Positions 34,025 through 41,827 of a stretch of 64,000 nucleotides of DNA are shown one piece after another. The stretch spans positions 34,277 to 98,276 of the forward strand of contig JAQGHU010000024.1 of NCBI GenBank assembly GCA_028291515.1, in the 5' to 3' direction. Origin of the DNA: Schlesneria sp. (GTDB taxonomy: Bacteria; Planctomycetota; Planctomycetia; Planctomycetales; Planctomycetaceae). The first letter of the stretch is position 1; every line of letters begins with the position of its first letter. Made by a program: the position numbers and the translations under genes. A model generated the notes under the pieces. That model saw only the letters and a program-made list of their open reading frames with translations. It had not been told where the DNA came from and did not search any database.

Positions 34025-35890
34025 GTGGCCGTGGAACTCTCCCCGGATGGTGGGGGCTTGCGTCCCCGCAGCCGGTTTGCACGCTTCACCAACCTGCCGG
34101 AACTGCAGCAGATGTTCCACGCCTTCTCGGATGTCCAGACCGCCGAAATGCTGAACCTGCTAGTGCCGCGTTTGCAAGGAGGCAAGGCCACTGTCGTGGC
34201 CTGTCCGATGTCCGAGGAGCAATGCGAGTTGCAAGAGGAGTTGGTGCGGCGCTACGAACGGATCAGGTCGCAGAAGATCGACCCACGCGAGGATAATGCC
34301 CTCGCAATTACCACCGACGGCCGCAAACTCGCAACCGACGCCCGCATGCTTTCGGCCGCGGCACCGGATTTTCCTGGATCGAAGATTAACCGATTGGTCG
34401 AGAACGTCGCGGAACTGTGGAAGCAAACCGCAGCCCCGCGCAGCACGCAGATGATCTTCTCGGACATTGGCGTGCATCCGACGGCCTGGGGCTATTCTCC
34501 TTATGCCGAGATCATTGAGAAGCTCACGGCCCGCGGCATTCCCCGCGACCAGATTGCCGCGATCGGCGAAGCCGAGTCCGACGCCAAAAAGCAATCGCTG
34601 TTCGAGAAAGTTCGCAACGGGTCGGTCCGGGTTCTGATCGGCAGCACCCAAAAGATGGGGACTGGCACCAATGTTCAGAACCGGTTGGTGGCCCTGCACC
34701 ACCTTGACGCTCCATGGAAGCCCGCCGAGGTCGAGCAGCGCGATGGTCGGATCCTGCGACAAGGCAATGACAACGAGGAGGTGGCGATTTATCGTTACGT
34801 GACCGAAGGTTCGTTCGACGCCTATATGTGGCAAGCGCTCGAGACCAAAGCCAAATTCATCGGGCAGGTCATGAGCGGTGATAATCGCGCTCGCCGCGCC
34901 GGAGATATTGGCGGCCAGGAGCTTTCTTATGCGGAAGTGAAGGCGATTACTTCGGGCAATCCGGCGGTGCTGACGCTGGCTGAGGCCGATGCGGAGTTAC
35001 AACGGCTGGCCCTGCTGCGCAAGAACCACCTGGATGAACAATATGTCGCCCGCCGCAGCGTGCGGGATCTTCCGGCGACCATTAGTTTCCTGTCGGAACG
35101 GCTTTCGGCGCTGGATGCCGACAGAACTTCCACGAGTGCTCATGCAAATGATCCCATCGAAATCGCAGGACGCAAGCCGTCCCCGGACGACGTGCTGACG
35201 CTGCTTGGCAAGCAGTTGGAGACGCTTCCGCAACGCGTCCGTGAGCCGACGCGGATTCCGCTCGGAACGTATCGCGGCCTGCGCTTCGGCATCGAACTCT
35301 ATCCACAGTTTCCGGCTGAAGTTTTCCTCGAAGGAGAGGCCAACCGGCATTCTGCACTGTCACGCGAGCATCAGGGCCCCCGTACCGTCCTGAATGCCCT
35401 GCAGCGTATCATCACCAACTATGGCAACGATTGTGCCAAGCTCCGGCAGGATCTGGCGATCGCCGAGTCGCAGCTTCGCGACTATCAAGTCCGTTTGGGA
35501 CAGCCGTTCCCGCATGAAGCATATTTGTCCGAACTCGGGAACCTACGTGACCGTCTCAAAACGGGACTTTCAGGAGGGGCTTCGCCGGAGAATGAAAGCG
35601 TCAATGTCTCTGAGCTCACCGAACAGATCGAAGCATTGCGGACAGAAAACACGATCGAAGCCACCGCTCCCCGCGTGCGTCATTCACGGGACCTCGCGGT
35701 CGAACCCGTTACGACGCGCATCCATCGCAGGCGAGCATCAGCGGGCATCGTCGAGCCGGATGCGAGAGTGCTTGAGTCGGACTATGATCAGGTGGCATTA
35801 AACGATTTCCCGGTTGGAAAGCGAATGACATTTCACGAGCGGATGCAAACGGAAAGTTCGCGCCAGATCAATGTGGCTGGACCATCTTAA
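34025..35890 (+). pseudogene. C-terminal part of a giant helicase/methylase gene (conjugative-element type)
   Basis: The frame encodes about 620 residues beginning abruptly right after a TGA (34022-34024) at 'VAVELSPDGGGLRPRSRFAR'. In complete homologues this lies in the middle of proteins of 1,500 or more residues that combine an N6-adenine methylase with an SNF2-type helicase. Visible helicase C-domain motifs are 'RVLIGSTQKMGTGTNVQN' (motif V) and 'VEQRDGRILRQGN' (motif VI). The rest is a coiled, linker-like tail. The missing N-terminal half (Walker A, DEAH, methylase) makes it non-functional as a helicase. Such genes are typical cargo of integrative/conjugative elements and plasmids, so this is a remnant of one. 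The breakpoint is 98 bp from the IS. Confidence 0.8.
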
Positions 35891-35959
35891 AAAAACATTA
35901 ACCTCGACCTTCCTCTCACAGAGGCCTGCTCGCGATTGGTCGGACTTGCTGTTAATTGT

Positions 35960-36199
35960 ATGATCTCGTTGCGTGCCAAGCCGGCATCCTGGGCCCGAGG
36001 TCTGCTCATGTATCTTTCAGGAAATCCGAAGAACAAGACTGAAGCCGCCCGTTGGGTGAGAATCGGCATTGAACTCACCGTGCTCTGTCCCCGTACGGAA
36101 CGCCCGATTGATCAACGGGAGGGAATGGTTGAAGTGATCGGACAGGGCTGGAGCGCCATCGCAATTCTAACAGACGGCATTGTGACGAAGGTGAAATAA
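35960..36199 (+). CDS. Possible small protein after the helicase remnant
   Basis: 79 residues from the ATG at 35960 (a TTG at 35936 is also in frame). 'LLMYLSGNPKNKTEAARWVR' and 'GMVEVIGQGWSAIAILTDGI' look protein-like, and it is on the same strand 69 bp after the helicase fragment. No ribosome-binding site is convincing and no family is recognised. It may be a genuine accessory gene of the old element or a fragment. Confidence 0.3.
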   Translation: MISLRAKPASWARGLLMYLSGNPKNKTEAARWVRIGIELTVLCPRTERPIDQREGMVEVIGQGWSAIAILTDGIVTKVK

Positions 36200-36616
36200 A
36201 CCGATGTCGGGACCGCCCATCACGCTCTGAGATCATGGGGCGATCAGATCGATATCGTTAACTTTCCTGTCCTTTTCTCCTGAAGCGTACCTAGCTGCTA
36301 CTGCGATTTTGAGAATGAATCTAGTTCGTGAGCCAAAGCACAACTTTTGAGCGAACGGAACAAAGGCCCAATACGCGGGGGGGGGGAGTGCGGTCAGGGA
36401 CGACCGCCATGGAGGGCACCCGTCTGCACAAGCTAGACTCGGGGAGCGAGGAAGTTTGACCGACATTCCTAGACCATGCTACCTCACGCCGATACCGTGA
36501 CTGCGTTCAGATCTCCAAATTAATGTTTTCTTCAATCTCTCTCTGAGACACAAATTGGTCAACCTGGTGAAGATCGTTCAAGAGCGATATCGGCAACCCG
36601 CCTGCCTGGTCACTGA
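36200..36616. other. Decayed intergenic DNA
   Basis: About 420 bp with no coding signal. It includes a run of ten G at 36377-36386. Likely degenerated accessory sequence. Confidence 0.4.
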
Positions 36617-36703
36617 ATGTCATATCCGATGATGCCGCCATGGAAAAGCAGTCCCTACGTGGGGTTCCGGGTTGTCTGTGAGGTAGGAATATCGGGGCAC
36701 TGA
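36617..36703 (+). pseudogene. Remnant of an FGE-sulfatase-domain C-terminus
   Basis: Translation from 36617 gives 'MSYPMMPPWKSSPYVGFRVV' followed by 'CEVGIS' and a stop at 36701. It matches the C-terminus of the FGE domain at 48.0-49.9 kb ('INYPIMPPWKHSAFVGFRVI' then 'CER') at most positions. A TGA precedes it directly where the intact copy has a Cys codon. Nothing recognisable of the domain remains upstream. It is a dead fragment of a paralogue, 11 kb from the intact copy. Confidence 0.6.
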
Positions 36704-36861
36704 TTGCGTCCTACTGGTATTTCCGTATGTAGGTTGTTGGCGCCAATCTGCAGCACCGGAGTACGACGCGGGTTGATTCATCATGCTACATGCTACGGGA
36801 AAAACCGATTTCGACTCTGATCTGGCGTGTGCCAAATTGAAGGCGATCTAACCACTGTCAA

Positions 36862-37761
36862 TCATCGCGCCGCAGGTTCGGAGATTCGGCGGTTTCGCTG
36901 CGAAAACATCCACTTCAGGATACCGCCCGGATCACGGTAAGTTTGCGTCCAGCTATCATGCCCAACGCCCTCTAGCTCGGTGTAGTTCGCCTGCCCCCCG
37001 GCCTTGCGGATGGCGGCGATCATTCGTTGTGATTGCTCGACAGGTATGGTCCGATCCGCTGTACCGTGTACGGCCCAAATGGGGACGTTGACCAATCGCT
37101 CCGCTGTTGCTGGATCGCCCCCGCCGCAGATCGGCACAACCGCCGCGAACAAGTCTGGTTTTTGGGTAGCGAGTGACCATGTCCCATACCCGCCCATCGA
37201 CAAGCCTGTGAGATACACCCTTTCGGGGTCAATCTGCTTTTGCTTCATGACAGCGCGGATCAGGTTGGCCAGTTCATCATCGAGATTCGTCCATTGAGAC
37301 TGCGCAGGGCATTGCGGAGCGAGCAAGAAGCAAGGGAACTGTGTTCGCCAACTGGATTCGGCCATTTGTTCCGGCAATCCTCGCAACTGCGATTGGTTGT
37401 CGTCTCCTTTCTCTCCCGCTCCATGCAGAAATATGAGTAACGGATACCGCTCATCCGCTGACGCATTGGCGGGCGACAGCAGGCGAAATGGCAAGATCAC
37501 GCGCGACCTGGAATCGGTGCCCTCCATTTGATTCGTTGAACCGGTTGCGAACAGTGACAAAGCCATCCGCGACGGTTGACGCCGTTCTAACATCGTCCGT
37601 GTTTCCCACCGGTTGAGGCCGACACAGAGCAAGATGTTCAGCAGCGCCCAGCAGAGTAACAGATGAAAGGTACGAAGAAATGTTACCGATTGCATCAAAC
37701 GGACTACCCTCCACGAAGAAAGGTTGCGTTGGGTTATTCCGACATTCAAAAAGTGCTTCAT
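36862..37761 (-). CDS. Alpha/beta-hydrolase esterase (phospholipase/carboxylesterase type)
   Basis: 299 residues from the ATG at 37761; Met at 37695 is an alternative start. A membrane/signal segment 'FHLLLCWALLNILLCVG' is followed by the hydrolase domain. 'PLLIFLHGAGEKGDDNQSQL' is the oxyanion region, 'VYLTGLSMGGYGTWSLA' carries the nucleophile Ser in GLSMGG, 'VHGTADRTIPVEQS' the Asp and 'GVGHDSW' the His. This is the exported esterase type close to feruloyl/acetyl-xylan esterases and LpqC-like proteins. Substrate unknown. Its ATG overlaps the stop (ATGA) of a possible small upstream gene. Confidence 0.88.
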   Translation of the reverse strand: MKHFLNVGITQRNLSSWRVVRLMQSVTFLRTFHLLLCWALLNILLCVGLNRWETRTMLERRQPSRMALSLFATGSTNQMEGTDSRSRVILPFRLLSPANASADERYPLLIFLHGAGEKGDDNQSQLRGLPEQMAESSWRTQFPCFLLAPQCPAQSQWTNLDDELANLIRAVMKQKQIDPERVYLTGLSMGGYGTWSLATQKPDLFAAVVPICGGGDPATAERLVNVPIWAVHGTADRTIPVEQSQRMIAAIRKAGGQANYTELEGVGHDSWTQTYRDPGGILKWMFSQRNRRISEPAAR

Positions 37762-37967
37762 ACTTTCTGGCCCCGCTCCCACATATGTGGCCTGAACAGG
37801 ACATAACCATGACTGTCCCCGTTCGTATCGAGATACGTCTGCCCAGAAAATCTACCGGCGATTTGTCGGGAACCCAATCGCTCCGCGCAATCTCCGTACG
37901 CTGCCAGAACAAGAATCGTCGTGAGTGAAAAACCGACCTGCAGCAATTGAAGACATATTGCGCTCAC
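37758..37967 (-). CDS. Possible small exported protein overlapping the esterase start
   Basis: From a GTG at 37967 (TTG at 38003 also in frame) the frame reads a signal-like segment 'LLQVGFSLTTILVLAAYGDC' and a short mature part including 'GRFSGQTYLDTNGDSHGYVL'. The TGA forms a 4-bp ATGA overlap with the ATG chosen for the esterase, which suggests coupling. No family recognised and no strong ribosome-binding site, so it may be chance. Confidence 0.25.
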   Translation of the reverse strand: MSAICLQLLQVGFSLTTILVLAAYGDCAERLGSRQIAGRFSGQTYLDTNGDSHGYVLFRPHMWERGQKV

Positions 37968-38108
37968 GATGTAGCACCCGTCAGAGTTGTGAAGGAGGAT
38001 CAACCTGCCTCGAGTATTTCGCGATCGCCAGCAGGATGATTACGTTAGTCGAAAACAGCTTGATCGAAGCCCCAAACTGTGGCAAGGTCAGAGGGGTAAA
38101 GAGAATGG

Positions 38109-38417
38109 ATGCCAAACTCGATGTCGACGCTACGCGAATTGGAAAACTCCATTGGGAAATTGCCGCTTGCCGAACAGGAAGCCTTGCTCGTGACCCTCGA
38201 ACGCCGGGTCGCGGAGGGCTATGACCGGCTCGCCGTTGCACGTGTGAGCGCCGACATGCGGTTGATCGAACGACATCTGGCGGCTTCCCCGGTAACGCCC
38301 GAACAAATCAGCGATCTGCACCGCCGAGTCGACGCCGCCGAACGCGGGGAAGCGTCGTATCTTCCGTGGGAGAAAGTCCGGCAAGCGGTTCTCGACGAAA
38401 TCCGCCAACCAAAATGA
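38109..38417 (+). CDS. Antitoxin of a RelE/ParE-type toxin-antitoxin pair
   Basis: 102 residues from the ATG at 38109; an internal ATG at 38121 is possible. It is soluble, charged and mostly helical ('ELENSIGKLPLAEQEALLVT', 'ISDLHRRVDAAERGE'). No DNA-binding motif is obvious, but its stop codon overlaps the next start in an ATGA and the next gene is a RelE/ParE-like toxin, the classic antitoxin-then-toxin order. The C-terminal 'YLPWEKVRQAVLDEIRQP' would be the toxin-binding tail. The identification rests mainly on that context. Confidence 0.65.
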   Translation: MPNSMSTLRELENSIGKLPLAEQEALLVTLERRVAEGYDRLAVARVSADMRLIERHLAASPVTPEQISDLHRRVDAAERGEASYLPWEKVRQAVLDEIRQPK

Positions 38418-38727
38418 TCTCGCGGGCGTTTGAGTTTCACGAGGATGCGATCACGGACCTGCGGACAATTGCCGACATTATGAAGAGCTGGCGTTTGATC
38501 TCGGCTCCGAATTCGTGTCCGCCGTCGATGAGGCCATCGTGCATATCCGGCAGTTCCCTTATCTTGATCCGGCCTTCGACGGCACCTTGCGGCGGGCAAT
38601 CCTTCACCGCTTTCCCTTCGGCCTGTTCTACGAAGTAACCGAAGGCGTTATCCGCGCGATTGCCCTATTCCCGTTACACTCCAGCCCAGATAACATCGCT
38701 CACCTCCTGACCGTTCGTTCACACTGA
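38414..38727 (+). pseudogene. RelE/ParE-family toxin gene with a one-base deletion
   Basis: The ATG at 38414 overlaps the antitoxin stop. The first frame gives 'MISRAFEFHEDAITDLRTIA' then 'DIM', and the second frame continues with 'YEELAFDLGSEFVSAVDEAI' and 'FPFGLFYEVTEGVIRAIALF' to the end. Inserting one T near 38477 restores a continuous 104-residue RelE/ParE toxin with the usual helical start and beta-sheet end. Either a real inactivating deletion or a sequencing error. As written the toxin would be truncated and carry a wrong C-terminus, while the antitoxin stays intact. Confidence 0.75.
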
Positions 38728-39731
38728 CTGACCCTTTCATAGATTGCGTGCTTCCGCGAGTCCGAAATGCAGCGATAGTGAATTTGCGTGACCGTCTGCG
38801 CACGCGGTCCTCCACCGTTCTTAAGTTCTCCGGTCCCGCCCCACGGCCTATTGACTGGCACGCTAAAGCCGTCGCCGGGTCGCTCAAGCAGAAAATCGGT
38901 TCCCCTGAAGGTCGCCCCTATTTTCCGGTTGCCCGGTTCGCTTGCGCCCGGACTAGTCCGGCTTGGATCGCTAGCCAGAAGGCCTCGATGGTCGGGGCCG
39001 CAAACTAGCACAGGATTGAGGCTGCTGCCGTGACGGTACGCTTGTCGACTCGTTTTTGCTCTGCACATCGCAAAAGAGTGCGGCATTATGGTGCAATACT
39101 CGATTGACAGCTGCTGTGTGTTGGTTATTATCAGTCATCGCACCTCGTCGGCTCCGTGCGCAAATCGAGATATTGACGTGGAGTAACTGTGCTCAGTCGT
39201 CGTTGTAGGACATTTGCCGTTTCCTCGTTGCTGATTGTTTCAGGTGGGTTGCTGTCGTACTCGGCGACGCGTCATAGCCGCGTGCCCCTGGGGGGATTGG
39301 CAAACTCAAAAAGAGCGTTTCGCGGCATTCGAACAATGGATTCCGCGGGTAAATCAAACCTGTGGCAGCAATCCATGCGCCGGAACGAGTTGTTCCGGTA
39401 CTTATCGCTTTGCAGTCGCCGGGCCTGGCAGTTAACCAACAAATAAAGCGGTGACGGAATCGCTGACCTAGCGGCGATACAAATGTGATATTCACAGGGG
39501 ACAAGCCAGATGTGGCTTGGATAGTAGTCAAACTGTGTCTGTAAGTTGGTTTTTTCAACCCACCTCAACCCGATGTTAAGTCAGTGTGTAATTGCGAGTC
39601 GCAGTGATAAATGACGCTTCAGCGAGGTCTGAGGTATTTGTGGTCTCTGCGTTTCGGGTCGAGACGGCAATTTGCTGTCATTCTGTTCGTCGTGAATTTC
39701 TTCAGTGCCTCCGGTGATGAGTGGAGTCGAG
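38728..39731. other. One-kilobase stretch without supported genes
   Basis: Between the toxin gene and the DUF1559 gene. A weak frame starting with a GTG at 39189 (GGAG 8 nt upstream, 'FAVSSLLIVSGGLLSYS' signal-like start) runs 85 codons but loses protein character after about 30. It could be a decayed lipoprotein or regulatory-repeat protein gene. The rest shows no coding signal. This marks the left border of the EF-hand cluster. Confidence 0.4.
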
Positions 39732-40730
39732 ATGATGAGGCGCGGTCTTTCCACTCAAGCCGTTGGCACTTCGAAGACCTTTCGTCGGCACATGGGGTTT
39801 ACGCTTGTCGAATTGCTGGTCGTCATCGCTGTCATCGGCCTGTTGGTTGCACTGTTACTGCCCGCAGTTCAACAGGCTCGCGAATCGGCTAGGCGGTTGC
39901 AGTGTCGCAGCCAGTTGAAACAACTGGCACTGGCGATTCATAACCACGAGGCTACGTATCGTAAGCTCCCTTCGGGGGGGTGGGGGTGGCAGTGGGTGGG
40001 TGAACCTGATCGTGGCGTCGATCAGCGGCAGCCCGGTGGATGGATTTACCAGATCCTTCCGCAGATCGAACAGACAGCCTACCGTCAACTGGGCTCGGGG
40101 CAACCCGATGCCCAGCGGCGGATCACTCTGGGACAAATGACACAGGTCAATCTGACCGTTCTCCGGTGTCCTTCCCGGCCTAGCCCTAGCCTGCCGACTA
40201 GCAATCCTGGGTTTCTGTGGATCAATTGCGAACTTCATCCCAGCATGAGTCGGACCGACTATGCCATGAACGCGGGAGATGATCTCGGAAGCGGCACCGG
40301 TGGCCCCACAGACCTAGCGCAGGGCGATGATCCAGCGTTTACCTGGCCGGATACTTCTCAGATGAACGGCGTCTGCCACTTGCGCAGCGATCTCGCCTGG
40401 CGGGATGTCTTGGATGGGCTCAGCAATGTCTATCTGGTGGGCGAGAAACGAGTCAGCACGGTTCACTATGGGGACGCGGTGGACCAGGGGTTCGATGAAG
40501 CCCCGTTCTGCGGCGCTGACATTGATGTCCTGCGCTGGACCGATTTGCCTCCCTTGCAGGATTCCGTGGCGATTGAAACATCGGCCTTCGGCAGCGCGCA
40601 TTTGGGAATCGTCAACATGGGCTTGTGCGACGGATCGGTGCGATCCATCAGCGTGAATATCGATGCCAACATGCATCGACGCTTGGGAAATCGAAAGGAC
40701 CAACAACCGGTAAGTCTCGATGGTCCCTAA
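39732..40730 (+). CDS. DUF1559 prepilin-like protein of the EF-hand cluster
   Basis: 332 residues. Two adjacent ATG codons at 39732/39735 follow GGAG by 6 nt. An unusually long leader of about 20 residues precedes the prepilin motif 'MGFTLVELLVVIAVIGLLVA' (cleavage before Phe, Glu at +5), then '[20 protein letters not shown]'. The C-terminal 'NMGLCDGSVRSISVNID' is the DUF1559 end motif. The last 11 bp overlap the next gene. As the first gene of a co-directional cluster with a giant EF-hand protein and a second DUF1559 protein, it probably serves as a pseudopilin of the same system. Confidence 0.93.
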   Translation: MMRRGLSTQAVGTSKTFRRHMGFTLVELLVVIAVIGLLVALLLPAVQQARESARRLQCRSQLKQLALAIHNHEATYRKLPSGGWGWQWVGEPDRGVDQRQPGGWIYQILPQIEQTAYRQLGSGQPDAQRRITLGQMTQVNLTVLRCPSRPSPSLPTSNPGFLWINCELHPSMSRTDYAMNAGDDLGSGTGGPTDLAQGDDPAFTWPDTSQMNGVCHLRSDLAWRDVLDGLSNVYLVGEKRVSTVHYGDAVDQGFDEAPFCGADIDVLRWTDLPPLQDSVAIETSAFGSAHLGIVNMGLCDGSVRSISVNIDANMHRRLGNRKDQQPVSLDGP

Positions 40731-41802
40731 CCAAACCGTTTCAACATCTGATCAGGAAATTGGCAACCCCTCGCAGACAGCGGATGCGGTCTGCCACGGA
40801 CGAATTGGACTGCTGGAGTTCGGTCCCTTCACGTTGTCTGAACTGGCCGACTTGACGAGCGACCATGCGTTGCCCGAGGATCTGGAGATCCGCCTCGATG
40901 GCGGTGACCTGTGGTGGAGTTGGCCAAGAATCGCGATCGGTCTGCCCGCCGACGAACGTGTGGCATCATCCTGCCTGGAAAACTGGTTCACGCGCGTGGG
41001 CGATGCCGTGGCCGGGCCCCTGACGATCGCGGATGTCTCAACGTCGTTGTTGTCCGGCGAATTGCCGACCAGCGTGACTATCCAGATCGGCGACGGTCCG
41101 TGGCGACCTGTGACTGATCTGCTGGTGCCGGCTGAAGAATCGATGACGAACGTCGCGGCCGATGCCTCAGTGCCCGCGCCGGACGTCGAACTTTCTGCCG
41201 TAGATATCATACCGGTCGATCCCGTGCTGCTTGCGGCCGATCGGCAGAAACACGAACTGGAAGCCTGGCTCGCAAAGACGATGCCCCTGCGGCAAGTGAC
41301 GGTGGTGATCGCGCCTCGGCTTCCGACGCGGTCTCTTGATGACGTAGTTGCGGACGCCTTGGTGCGTGTCGCTCATGAAATGGATGATGCCGCCAGGACA
41401 TTGAGTTATCCCTGGCTCTGGGGCACGCTGATCGCATTTGCTCTCTTCAGTTTGATTCTGATGCGCAGCCAGCCTCGCGGGCCCGACGAACTCGAACTGA
41501 CCGCCTTGAAGAAATTGAAGGGGACTCTAGAGGCGATTCAGGCGGTCCGGGCTTCTCAGCCCGATGAAGCCACGTGGAACGAATTCGGAGAATCACTGAT
41601 CCACGACCTGGACGAGATCAGATTCGAATTGGCGAACGCAAAGCGAGCGAATACGCCCATTAAGGAAAGCCTGTACTGGGCTCTGGAGTACCGGTTACCA
41701 CGAATCCTGGCGGAAGGAAGGATGAAGCCCTGTCCGTCCGAGCGGCAGTTCCAGGAAAACTTGAACGAAGCAGAAAGACACATGAGACCTGGGGCCAAGT
41801 GA
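40720..41802 (+). CDS. GYF_2-like single-pass membrane protein
   Basis: 360 residues from an ATG overlapping the DUF1559 gene by 11 bp. Two GYF_2-like units are suggested at about 28-75 ('GRIGLLEFGPFTLSELADLT') and 85-135 ('WFTRVGDAVAGPLTIADVST', 'DGPWRPVTDLL'). A membrane segment follows near 230-247 ('LWGTLIAFALFSLILM'), and then a charged helical C-terminal part ('ELTALKKLKGTLEAIQAV'). Domain assignment is by pattern and modest. GYF_2 domains are thought to bind peptides, so it may link cluster proteins to the membrane. The next gene starts 25 bp downstream. Confidence 0.65.
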   Translation: MVPNQTVSTSDQEIGNPSQTADAVCHGRIGLLEFGPFTLSELADLTSDHALPEDLEIRLDGGDLWWSWPRIAIGLPADERVASSCLENWFTRVGDAVAGPLTIADVSTSLLSGELPTSVTIQIGDGPWRPVTDLLVPAEESMTNVAADASVPAPDVELSAVDIIPVDPVLLAADRQKHELEAWLAKTMPLRQVTVVIAPRLPTRSLDDVVADALVRVAHEMDDAARTLSYPWLWGTLIAFALFSLILMRSQPRGPDELELTALKKLKGTLEAIQAVRASQPDEATWNEFGESLIHDLDEIRFELANAKRANTPIKESLYWALEYRLPRILAEGRMKPCPSERQFQENLNEAERHMRPGAK

Positions 41803-41827
41803 TACGCTGTTTGAAAGACGATGAACT

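Noticed and set aside
36377..36386. Run of ten G as a possible phase-variable tract
   Set aside because: It lies in non-coding decayed DNA and not in or directly before a supported gene.
39189..39446. Frame of 85 codons with a GTG start, GGAG upstream and a signal-like N-terminus
   Set aside because: Protein character is lost after about 30 residues; at most a decayed gene, kept only as a note in the intergenic entry.
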